Assembly (NCBI GenBank): GCA_016764535.1
Contig: JAESRR010000090.1
Span: 1,354 to 8,414 of the forward strand
Source: Cohaesibacteraceae bacterium
Lineage (GTDB): Bacteria > Pseudomonadota > Alphaproteobacteria > Rhizobiales > Cohaesibacteraceae
Direction: 5' to 3'
Length of the DNA: 7,061 nucleotides
Shown: piece by piece, positions 1 to 6,103 of the stretch
How the letters are laid out: each line of letters begins with the position of its first letter
Position numbering within the stretch: position 1 is the stretch's first letter
Notes under the pieces: generated by a model
Database searches by the model: none
What the model was told of the DNA's origin: nothing
What the model saw: the letters and a program-made list of their open reading frames with translations, nothing else
Made by a program: the position numbers and the translations under genes

Positions 1-1
1 T

Positions 2-1177
2 GATCCCCGTAAAATTTCCAAAAACATTTCATTGCGGTCACATTTGCCAGCTTCCATCAAGGTATTGGAAGACGTGAGTGTTGCTTTGGACCCGCTTAAA
101 ATACTTGCAAGTTTCCATCCAACACATCGTGGATTTGTTGAACTCAGGAAAGCCTATCAGGACATTTTGCTTCGGCCGGCACAAGAAGAAAAAATACAAA
201 TTACGGCAGGCAAAACGCTCCGCAAGGGCATGCGTTCAGACCGCATTGCATTGCTGCGCCAAAGATTGAATATCGGGACAGAAGAAGGCAACGAGAGATC
301 ATTTGATACGGCTCTGCTGGATGCCGTGATACTATTTCAAAAACAAAACGGCCTGATTGTTGACGGCGTGGTTGGCAAAGCCACAATAAAAATACTCAAT
401 GGCGCAGGCCAGGATTTGGTGGCAGACATCATTGCCAATCTTGAACGCTGGCGCTGGTTACCGCGTGATCTGGGCCGGTTTCATGTATTTGTAAACATTC
501 CGTCGTTCGAAGTCAGTATCAGCAAGGATAACAAACAAGTTCATAGAACCCGTATTGTTGTCGGCAAAATAAAAAACCAGACACCCATATTTTCAGATGA
601 AATTGAACATGTTGTGGTCAATCCATACTGGAATGTGCCGATGTCAATCGCATCAAAAGAACTATTGCCGAAAATCCGGGCTAATCCCGGACAGTTCTTT
701 TCCAAAAGAAATTATGAAGTTCTCGCTCAAATCAAGGGTCGTACCCGCATAGTCAACCCTGCGAAAATCAACTGGAATCTGGTAACAGCCAAACAAATTC
801 GTTTACGGCAAACACCGGGTGTCCGAAATGCCCTGGGCAGAATTAAATTTATGTTCCCCAATCGTCATGCTGTATATCTTCATGACACACCCTCAAAAAG
901 TCTGTTTAAACGCGACTATCGGGCTTTTAGCCATGGCTGTGTGAGAGTACTGAACCCTATGGATTTTGCAGATGTTATCTTGTCCGAACTTGATGGATGG
1001 GATGCAAAACGGGTGAAGAAATTGATTGGTGGTCGGGAAAGAACAATTAATCTCAAAGAGCACATCCCGGTGCATCTAACATATTTCACTACGTATGTTG
1101 ATGATAATGGCAAACTCCAGCATCGATCTGATCTGTATGGACATCACAGGCGCGTAAAAAAGAAAATGAAGATCTAG
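2..1177 (+). CDS. L,D-transpeptidase of the YcbB/LdtD type, 5' end outside the window
   Basis: Family role: forms 3-3 (mDap-mDap) cross-links in peptidoglycan, acting in the periplasm on tetrapeptide stems. The reading frame is open from base 2, and 391 residues are visible. Family members are usually 500-600 residues, so the signal sequence and N-terminal domain are missing off the left edge. A TTG at 32 is only an internal Leu codon. Counting from that codon, residues 25-45 match the conserved HP-x-x-x-x-F-x-x-L-R segment before the peptidoglycan-binding domain. Residues 62-124 form that domain (LRKGMRSDRIALLRQRL, then VDGVVGKAT). The YkuD catalytic domain spans about 150-335 and has HDTPSKSLF (His284) and FSHGCVRV (His301, nucleophile Cys303). 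The C-terminus is basic. A strong terminator follows, so the next gene is probably not read mainly from this transcript. Family assignment is firm; substrate detail is family knowledge. Confidence 0.93.
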   Translation, partial: DPRKISKNISLRSHLPASIKVLEDVSVALDPLKILASFHPTHRGFVELRKAYQDILLRPAQEEKIQITAGKTLRKGMRSDRIALLRQRLNIGTEEGNERSFDTALLDAVILFQKQNGLIVDGVVGKATIKILNGAGQDLVADIIANLERWRWLPRDLGRFHVFVNIPSFEVSISKDNKQVHRTRIVVGKIKNQTPIFSDEIEHVVVNPYWNVPMSIASKELLPKIRANPGQFFSKRNYEVLAQIKGRTRIVNPAKINWNLVTAKQIRLRQTPGVRNALGRIKFMFPNRHAVYLHDTPSKSLFKRDYRAFSHGCVRVLNPMDFADVILSELDGWDAKRVKKLIGGRERTINLKEHIPVHLTYFTTYVDDNGKLQHRSDLYGHHRRVKKKMKI

Positions 1178-1223
1178 GGTCTGTTAACCAGGCAAACTCC
1201 TGCTTCCATTTAGAAAATATGTC

Positions 1224-1258
1224 CCCGGAGCTGAAATTGTACAGTTCCGGGTTCTTTT
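1224..1258 (+). terminator. Intrinsic terminator after the L,D-transpeptidase gene
   Basis: A 10-bp stem (CCCGGAGCTG at 1224-1233 with CAGTTCCGGG at 1242-1251, one G-T wobble) closes an 8-base loop and is followed by the T-rich run TTCTTTT at 1252-1258. It lies 46 bases after the stop codon and reads in the plus direction. This is the likely end of the L,D-transpeptidase transcript. Confidence 0.85.
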
Positions 1259-1263
1259 CGTTA

Positions 1264-1281
1264 GCCATGTGGCCTTTTTTT
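1264..1281 (+). terminator. Weak back-up terminator-like hairpin
   Basis: A short GCC/GGC stem (1264-1266 with 1271-1273) with a 4-base loop is followed by an uninterrupted run of T at 1275-1281. The stem is too short to be convincing alone, but its place just after the strong terminator suggests a back-up site. Confidence 0.3.
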
Positions 1282-1293
1282 CCTCTCATTTAA

Positions 1294-1322
1294 TTGACAA
1301 AAGAGGACGGTTGAACAATTTT
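1294..1322 (+). promoter_or_regulatory. Possible promoter for the MepK-like gene or a short leader RNA
   Basis: A perfect TTGACA at 1294-1299 is followed after 17 bases by the AT-rich AATTTT (1317-1322). The -35 match is exact; the -10 match is poor. It lies just past the upstream terminators, where a new promoter is expected. An inverted repeat (GTTGAA 1310-1315, TTCAAC 1324-1329) overlaps its downstream half and could be an operator. Inference from consensus only. Confidence 0.3.
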
Positions 1323-1346
1323 ATTCAACAACAGGCTTGCATGACT

Positions 1347-1390
1347 GGTAAATGATTAACGATCAAAATCAGGTAAATGATCCGTTAATC
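1347..1390. repeat. Paired direct and inverted repeats in the leader of the MepK-like gene
   Basis: GGTAAATGAT occurs twice, at 1347-1356 and 1372-1381, 25 bases apart. Overlapping these, GATTAACG (1354-1361) and CGTTAATC (1383-1390) form a perfect 8-bp inverted repeat. With one bulged base the arms extend to GATTAACGATC and GATCCGTTAATC. The arrangement suits either a stem-loop in the leader RNA or a binding site for a dimeric regulator. No known operator is recognised; it does not fit the TTAA-N7-TTAA spacing of CtrA. Confidence 0.5.
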
Positions 1391-1426
1391 GTACCGGGCT
1401 AAAATAGCAACTGGCAGAAATAACCT

Positions 1427-1452
1427 GCACCATTCGACATTGGTGCTTTTTT
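1427..1452 (+). terminator. Terminator-like hairpin just upstream of the MepK-like start codon
   Basis: GCACCA (1427-1432) pairs with TGGTGC (1441-1446) around an 8-base loop, followed directly by six T residues (1447-1452). It reads in the plus direction only: the minus strand has no T run after the hairpin. It ends 19 bases before the ATG at 1472, so a transcript started near 1300-1330 would have to pass it to reach the gene. It may be an attenuator in the leader, or the end of a short separate RNA of about 130 bases. A small competing hairpin (GCAG 1414-1417 with CTGC 1425-1428) overlaps its left arm but is too weak to call an antiterminator. Confidence 0.5.
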
Positions 1453-1471
1453 GGACGGGATTTGGCGGGGA

Positions 1472-3136
1472 ATGGAACTAGCGAAGACATTCGCGCGGTT
1501 ACGTGTACCAATATTGTGCATGTATGCACTGCTCGTCGGAATTATGGTTTTCTTTATTTCGGAACATGCAGCGGCGTCACAAAAATCCCTTAAGTTGTTT
1601 AACACCAATACCCGGGAAACCACTGTCATTGTTTTTAAAAAGAATGGTCGATATGTGCCGGAAGGATTGCGTGCAATAAATCGTATGATGCGGGACTGGC
1701 GACGTAATGAAATAATCGACATCGATCCATCGCTGCTCGATGTCGTATGGGATATTTATCGCGCAACCGGTACAAACAAACCAATCCACCTGGTATCCGG
1801 GTACAGATCTCCTGCAACAAACAAAATGCTCCGCAGTCGCAACAAAGTCGTAGCTAAAAACAGCCTGCATACGCAAGGCAAAGCCATGGATTTTTATATT
1901 CCTGGTGTGAGTGCGCAAAAACTGAGAAACCTCGGCCTACAATTGCATCTGGGCGGAGTGGGGCATTATCCACGATCAAAAAATCCCTTTGTACATATTG
2001 ATACAGGAACAGTTCGTCACTGGCCAAGGCTGTCCCGTGGCCAGCTTGCAAGAGTATTTCCTGCTGGCAATACGATGCACGTGCCACGCGGAGGTACTGC
2101 TTTTTCTGGATATAAACGTGTCAAATCGGTCAGTGATCGAACCAAATCAAATATGCGACGCAACACACAGCTTGCGTTGGCAAAACGTACAACACGGTCT
2201 CAACAATCAACGGCAGCCAAACGTACACCACTTTTTGGTGGATTATTCGCACGTAAAAAGACAAAATCTACCGCGCAGCCCGTACAGACCCCGGCGGTTT
2301 TATCCACCAGTATCAATTCATCTTCAGATTCTGACATTCTAATTGCAGCGATTAGACAACAACCAAGCCCTAAACCGCTTTTGCTCGAGCGTTTATCCAG
2401 ACATGCTACCGAAGCATCCGGGATTGTCGCGAATGTTACAGAATCACAACAGGCAACTATCGGGACAAACATTTCAAACCAGCCATTGCAAGCCGGAGAT
2501 GCAAGCCAGCTAAACGATCCTTTGCTTGCTGCAATTATCGGAGCTGATCAATTACCTTTTGATGTGTTGCCAAGTGTACGCTCACTCAGAAGTAAAACCA
2601 GTGATGATAATCTGTTGGTTGCTGGTCTGAGCCGAAAAGAACCGGTATCAGTTGCCAACATTCAAATTCCGGCCAGTACAATATTGACCCAGCCGGAACG
2701 ATCCAGCATCAAAATTCAGTCAAGTCATGCAAGCCTTGGCTTTGCCGCTCGATCAACGTCTAATCCCATCAATAATCTTTTGGAAACGAATAAAACGTCG
2801 AGAACAAAATTTGCTGAATTCGCATCGATCGACGTCGGGGAAACATCCACTATTCTCGATAATGCTCCAGCCCGATATACTGGAAAATCCGCATCGCTCC
2901 GTGATCTGGATCAGACTTTTGAAATCTACAATCCATCTGTATTTGAACCTGCATCAGCAACACTTACGATGTATGCCGCATTAAGCCTTCCCAACCCATC
3001 CAGCATTGTCAGCCTGTATGAGGTGCCCAAAAGCATGATATATGTTCAGTTTACCGGTTCAGCGATTGCGTCCATGAAAAAAGCTCAATTCAAGGGACCT
3101 TCGGTTCAGGCACTTAGAACAATTACATTTTATTGA
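1472..3136 (+). CDS. MepK/YcbK-type murein endopeptidase (DUF882, M15-like) with long C-terminal tail
   Basis: Family role: E. coli MepK is a zinc-dependent periplasmic endopeptidase that cuts 3-3 peptide cross-links. I chose the ATG at 1472 (554 residues): it gives a clean signal peptide (basic start, hydrophobic residues about 12-31, likely cleavage near HAAA) and GGCGGGGA lies next to it. A TTG at 1451 would add seven residues but sits on the T run of a hairpin and lacks a ribosome binding site. The catalytic domain spans residues 39-184. It shows LVSGYRSPATN, the motif SLHTQGKAMD (His133, Asp140) and FVHIDTG (His175), then VRHW, where E. coli MepK ends. Residues 185-554 form a basic, then Ser/Thr/Gln-rich tail with degenerate D-x-L-L-x-A-A motifs and a final tandem 13-residue repeat (527-552). 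The tail's function is unknown; attachment to the envelope is a guess. Confidence 0.9.
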   Translation: MELAKTFARLRVPILCMYALLVGIMVFFISEHAAASQKSLKLFNTNTRETTVIVFKKNGRYVPEGLRAINRMMRDWRRNEIIDIDPSLLDVVWDIYRATGTNKPIHLVSGYRSPATNKMLRSRNKVVAKNSLHTQGKAMDFYIPGVSAQKLRNLGLQLHLGGVGHYPRSKNPFVHIDTGTVRHWPRLSRGQLARVFPAGNTMHVPRGGTAFSGYKRVKSVSDRTKSNMRRNTQLALAKRTTRSQQSTAAKRTPLFGGLFARKKTKSTAQPVQTPAVLSTSINSSSDSDILIAAIRQQPSPKPLLLERLSRHATEASGIVANVTESQQATIGTNISNQPLQAGDASQLNDPLLAAIIGADQLPFDVLPSVRSLRSKTSDDNLLVAGLSRKEPVSVANIQIPASTILTQPERSSIKIQSSHASLGFAARSTSNPINNLLETNKTSRTKFAEFASIDVGETSTILDNAPARYTGKSASLRDLDQTFEIYNPSVFEPASATLTMYAALSLPNPSSIVSLYEVPKSMIYVQFTGSAIASMKKAQFKGPSVQALRTITFY

Positions 3137-3145
3137 TTGTTTTTG
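3118..3145 (+). terminator. Weak AT-rich hairpin over the MepK-like stop codon
   Basis: AACAAT (3118-3123) can pair with ATTGTT (3136-3141), followed by more T residues. The stem is only AT-rich and the loop is 12 bases, so it is a weak candidate for the end of the MepK-like transcript. No better plus-direction terminator is visible before the convergent genes. Confidence 0.2.
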
Positions 3146-3160
3146 CATTCTCCATTTCAT

Positions 3161-3192
3161 CAAAGCAAAACCCGGTGCGAATGCAACCGGGT
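3161..3192 (-). terminator. Intrinsic terminator of the DUF1244-GapR operon
   Basis: ACCCGGT (3170-3176) pairs with ACCGGGT (3186-3192), with two more GC pairs possible inside. Read on the minus strand the stem is followed by TTTTGCTTTG (3161-3170). It lies about 40 bases beyond the gapR stop codon. The plus strand has no T run after the hairpin, so it serves the minus-strand genes. Confidence 0.75.
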
Positions 3193-3231
3193 CCTGACAG
3201 ATACAGAATTGAACGGTAAATCAATCTGGTT

Positions 3232-3492
3232 TCAGCTCTGAATATCAGGTGCCATCCCCAGCGCATGGAGATAAAGATCCAGCAATGCTTCCTGTTCCTG
3301 TCTCTCGTTATCGTCCTGTTTTCGAATGCGTACAATAGAACGTAATGTTTTGGTATCGTAACCATTGCTTTTGGCTTCTCCATAGACATCCTTGATGTCA
3401 TCTGAAATAGCCTTTTTTTCTTCTTCCAGCCGTTCTATTCGCTCAACAACCGAACGAAGCTGATCTGCTGCAATTCCACTTGCTCCGGACAT
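3232..3492 (-). CDS. gapR: GapR-family nucleoid-associated protein (DUF2312)
   Basis: An 86-residue protein matching the GapR/DUF2312 family over its full length: [20 protein letters not shown], then [14 protein letters not shown], the basic [14 protein letters not shown] and the end [11 protein letters not shown]. In Caulobacter, GapR is an essential protein that binds AT-rich, overtwisted DNA ahead of replication and transcription and stimulates topoisomerases. The first half is a charged heptad-like helix suited to the family's coiled-coil assembly. Start: ATG at 3490-3492, with AAGGAG (complement of 3499-3504) six bases upstream. It follows DUF1244 by 36 bases on the same strand and precedes a clear terminator, so the two are probably cotranscribed. 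A small AGGGT-TAC-ACCCT hairpin (3509-3521) lies in the spacer before the ribosome binding site. Family is certain; equal function to the Caulobacter protein is inferred. Confidence 0.93.
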   Translation of the reverse strand: MSGASGIAADQLRSVVERIERLEEEKKAISDDIKDVYGEAKSNGYDTKTLRSIVRIRKQDDNERQEQEALLDLYLHALGMAPDIQS

Positions 3493-3528
3493 TTCTGTCT
3501 CCTTTTGCAGGGTTACACCCTTTGTGCA

Positions 3529-3840
3529 TTATTCGTTTTCAGGTGAATGACTAACTTCAAAAGCCCGTTTTTGATCCGCGCTCGCCTCAGTTTGATATTG
3601 TGTCTTCCATTCAGAAAATGGCATGCCGTATATAATTTCCCGGGCGGATTCCTTGTTCATATCCTGACCTGCTTCCCGGGCCGCTTCCATATACCAACGA
3701 GAAAGGCAATTACGACAGAAACCACTCAAATTCATCAAATCGATGTTCTGAACATCGGTTCTATCGCGAAGATGAGTTACAAGGCGTCTAAATGCGGCTG
3801 CTTCCAGCTTTTCCTGGGTTTCCGGGGAAATTTCCGTCAT
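3529..3840 (-). CDS. DUF1244 family protein of unknown function
   Basis: A 103-residue soluble protein recognised from the DUF1244 core: AAAFRRLVTHLRDRTDVQNI, then DLMNLSGFCRNCLSRWYMEA and ARE-I-YGMPFSEWK. No function is established that I know of. The two cysteines in FCRNCLS (Cys42, Cys45) are a C-x-x-C pair that could bind metal or be redox active; that is inference. No signal peptide or membrane segment is visible. I chose the ATG at 3838-3840, because AGGAG stands six bases before it and the protein then begins at the usual family start. Starts further upstream (up to 3900) add 20 unrelated residues. It is the first gene of a two-gene unit with gapR, and the pair is a familiar neighbour of DUF1036 and pyruvate kinase in Rhizobiales. 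Confidence 0.9.
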   Translation of the reverse strand: MTEISPETQEKLEAAAFRRLVTHLRDRTDVQNIDLMNLSGFCRNCLSRWYMEAAREAGQDMNKESAREIIYGMPFSEWKTQYQTEASADQKRAFEVSHSPENE

Positions 3841-4160
3841 TTCGATCTCCTGATTCCATAACCGGTTTGTCGCGCTATGTTTCATGATGACCGGGATCAT
3901 TCAATGGAAAATGTTGGAGAAGCAATCAATATACTATCAGTTGTGGATTTAGGGAGTGTCGGAATACATTCCAAATCCTGGTTCAGACAAAATTCAGGAC
4001 CATATAAATAGCATCAACCTGAGAATTACAGGAATCCCAGCTCATTATCAAACTCATGCTCAACTCAGGTTGTGGGTGATGAAAGAAAACCGGCCGGGAT
4101 ATTGACTTAATTGCCTGAACAGCACACAAACAACCGCGCAGAAAAAGAGCGTAAAATATA
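3841..4160. other. 320-base divergent intergenic region between DUF1244 and DUF1036
   Basis: It must hold the promoters of both the leftward DUF1244-gapR unit and the rightward DUF1036-pyk unit. The best plus-strand -35 candidate is TTGACT at 4102-4107, but the hexamer 17 bases later (CACAAA) is poor. On the minus strand no promoter stands out. A 9-bp inverted repeat at 4015-4072 is listed separately. I see no convincing gene or gene remnant; a minus-strand open frame reaching into it is antisense to DUF1036 and resembles nothing known. Confidence 0.6.
4015..4072. repeat. 9-bp perfect inverted repeat upstream of DUF1036
   Basis: CAACCTGAG at 4015-4023 is matched by CTCAGGTTG at 4064-4072, separated by 40 bases that contain repeated CTCA steps. 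It could fold as a long-looped stem in an RNA, or be two half-sites of a regulator. The distance from the DUF1036 start is about 90 bases. Confidence 0.4.
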
Positions 4161-4655
4161 ATGAACAATAGAACTGACCATACATCCTGGGCTTCCTTCA
4201 GAAGCTTTCCAGGTGGTCTTATTTCCTTGCTTGGACTGTTTGTATTTTTTCTGGCAAGCAGCTGGTCTCTACCGGAGGCACACGCCGGTTTTCGGCTATG
4301 CAACAAGACCGGTAACCGAATTGGTATTTCAATCGGATACCAACCTCCTGAAAGCAAGGAATGGCTTACTGAAGGCTGGTGGAATATCAGTCCGGATCAA
4401 TGCAAAAACATTCTGAATGGTGCTCTGATTGCACGTTATTATTACTTGCATGCAATCGACTATGATGAAGGCGGCATTTGGTCAGGCAAGGCGTTTATGT
4501 GTACACGCAACAAGGAGTTCGAAATCAAAGGCATACACGATTGTATAGCCCGGGGTTTTGAACGTACCGGATTTTATGAAATAGACACCGGCGGAGAGCC
4601 ACACTGGACTGTTCAACTTACCAAACCGACTCAAAAAAGGTCTAAATATCGATGA
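4161..4655 (+). CDS. Exported DUF1036 family protein, coupled to pyruvate kinase
   Basis: A 164-residue protein of the DUF1036 family, whose function is unknown. Residues 1-42 form a long signal peptide: a polar start, a hydrophobic stretch about 20-35 and cleavage after AHA before GFRLCNKT. The mature part shows the family core: FRLCNKTGNRIGISIGY, EWLTEGWWNISPDQC, ARYYYLHAIDYDEGGIW and RGFERTGFYEIDTGG, ending in WTVQLTKP. It has four cysteines (47, 81, 114, 128), an even number in an exported protein, so two disulfides are plausible. The ATG at 4161 follows a purine stretch (AAAAAGAG) at rather long spacing, a weak ribosome binding site. The stop overlaps the pyk start as ATGA (4652-4655), implying translational coupling. 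Why an exported protein should be tied to a cytosolic glycolytic enzyme is not known. Confidence 0.9.
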   Translation: MNNRTDHTSWASFRSFPGGLISLLGLFVFFLASSWSLPEAHAGFRLCNKTGNRIGISIGYQPPESKEWLTEGWWNISPDQCKNILNGALIARYYYLHAIDYDEGGIWSGKAFMCTRNKEFEIKGIHDCIARGFERTGFYEIDTGGEPHWTVQLTKPTQKRSKYR

Positions 4656-6088
4656 GACGTAACCGCAAGGTCAAAATACTAGCAACCCTGGGTCCAGCTT
4701 CAAAAGACGAGAAAATGATAAAATCTCTCTGGGAAGCCGGCGCAGATGTTTTTCGCATCAATATGAGCCATTCATCTCATGAAATGTTGCGGGAATATGT
4801 AAAGACCATACGCGGAATCGAACGTGAAGTCGGGCGCCCCATAGGTATCCTCGCAGATTTGCAGGGCCCCAAATTGAGACTGGGAGAATTCGCCGATGGA
4901 TCGGTGCTGCTTGTGAATGGTGCAAATTTCAGACTGGACGGCAGTGATACACCTGGAGATGTAAATCGGGTTTGCCTTCCGCACCCGGAATTATTTGATT
5001 CTGTTGAAGCCGGACATGCGCTCCTGCTGGATGATGGCAAAGTCTGTTTGCGTGTTGTAGCGCGCAAGGGAGATGTGATTGACACCAAAGTTGAAGTTGG
5101 CGGCAAGATGTCCAATCGCAAGGGTGTTAGTTTCCCTGATTCCATGCTCAATCTTTCGGCCATGACTCCAAAAGATCACTCTGACCTTACGGCCGCGCTT
5201 GAAGCAAAAGTTGACTGGATTGCACTGTCCTTCATTCAGCGCCCCGAGGATGTTGCCGAAGTGCGTAAAATTGTTCGTGGCAGTGCCGGCATCCTCTCCA
5301 AGATTGAAAAACCCCAGGCCGTCGAGAGAATTGCGGAAATTGTTGAGTTGTCAGACGCCTTGATGGTCGCCCGCGGAGATCTTGGTGTGGAAATGCCTCT
5401 GCAACAGGTTCCCGGAGTACAGAAACAAATCACCCGCGCTGCAAGACGGGCTGGCAAGCCGGTGATCGTTGCGACACAGATGCTCGAATCGATGATCGAA
5501 TCACCGGTCCCCACTCGTGCAGAAGTTTCAGATGTCGCTACTGCAGTTTATGATGGTGCCGATGCAATTATGTTGTCCGCAGAGTCGGCCGCCGGTTCAT
5601 TTCCGCTAGAGGCGGTTCAGACCATGAACAGCATTGCGGAAGAAGTGGAGCAGGATCAAAATTATCAGCGGATAATCCATTCCCTGCATACGGAGCCCGA
5701 AGCAACCGGTGCCGATGCCATATCTGCAGCAGCGCGGCAAATTGCCGAGACGCTGAATTTGGCTGCAATTGTTTGTTATACCTCATCTGGTGCAACAGGC
5801 TTGCGTGCTGCAAGAGAACGCCCGCAGACACCTATAATTACGCTTTCGCCAATACCGGAGACTGCTCGCAGACTTTCGCTTGTATGGGGCCTTCACAGCG
5901 TCGTCAGTGATGATGCGGCAGATCTTGATGACATGGTCGATAGAGCATGCCGGTTGTCCCATCGTGAAGGATTTGCAAAGCCCGGGCAACGACTAATCGT
6001 GACCGCTGGTGTACCACTTGGAACACCTGGCGCGACAAATATGCTAAGAGTGGCTTTTGTTGGAGCCGATGGACTGGGTGGTATTTAA
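4652..6088 (+). CDS. pyk: Pyruvate kinase, probably K+-independent class
   Basis: Catalyses phosphoenolpyruvate + ADP to pyruvate + ATP, the last step of lower glycolysis, in the cytosol. The 478 residues are the normal bacterial length. Visible: RINMSHSSHE (residues 35-44), the B-domain entry ADLQGPKLR (68-76), LLDDGK (125-130), SKIEKPQA with catalytic Lys217 and metal ligand Glu219, the signature MVARGDLGVEMP with Asp243, and VATQMLESM with Thr275. The C-terminal allosteric domain (about 350-478) is intact and ends in TAGVPLGTPGATNMLR. There is no fused PEP-utiliser domain. Leu70 and Lys74 stand where K+-dependent enzymes have Thr and Glu, which marks the K+-independent group. Start: ATG at 4652 overlapping the DUF1036 stop, with AAAAAAGG some 14 bases upstream, so initiation probably relies on coupling. 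An intrinsic terminator follows at 6116-6143. Confidence 0.98.
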   Translation: MRRNRKVKILATLGPASKDEKMIKSLWEAGADVFRINMSHSSHEMLREYVKTIRGIEREVGRPIGILADLQGPKLRLGEFADGSVLLVNGANFRLDGSDTPGDVNRVCLPHPELFDSVEAGHALLLDDGKVCLRVVARKGDVIDTKVEVGGKMSNRKGVSFPDSMLNLSAMTPKDHSDLTAALEAKVDWIALSFIQRPEDVAEVRKIVRGSAGILSKIEKPQAVERIAEIVELSDALMVARGDLGVEMPLQQVPGVQKQITRAARRAGKPVIVATQMLESMIESPVPTRAEVSDVATAVYDGADAIMLSAESAAGSFPLEAVQTMNSIAEEVEQDQNYQRIIHSLHTEPEATGADAISAAARQIAETLNLAAIVCYTSSGATGLRAARERPQTPIITLSPIPETARRLSLVWGLHSVVSDDAADLDDMVDRACRLSHREGFAKPGQRLIVTAGVPLGTPGATNMLRVAFVGADGLGGI

Positions 6089-6103
6089 CCCACGCCAATC
6101 GGA

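Noticed and set aside
32..34. TTG as start codon of the L,D-transpeptidase
   Set aside because: The frame stays open to base 2, the family needs a further N-terminal region with a signal sequence, and no ribosome binding site precedes the TTG.
1356..1390. CtrA-type binding site from the TTAA motifs in the MepK leader
   Set aside because: The TTAA at 1356 and that at 1385 are not 7 bases apart, so the known CtrA spacing is not met.
1399..1918. Overlapping minus-strand open frames against the MepK-like gene start
   Set aside because: They are antisense to the conserved catalytic domain and signal peptide and look like no known protein.
1989..2342. Plus-strand open frame of 117 codons inside the MepK-like gene
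   Set aside because: It is a shifted frame of the conserved catalytic domain and tail, with no recognisable protein features.
4157..4162. Perfect TATAAT over the DUF1036 start codon
   Set aside because: There is no -35 element at the right distance, and the signal peptide begins at that ATG, so transcription from here would lose the start.
3983..4357. Minus-strand open frame of 124 codons reaching into the divergent intergenic region
   Set aside because: Two thirds of it is antisense to the well-supported DUF1036 gene, it resembles no family I know, and its start has no ribosome binding site.
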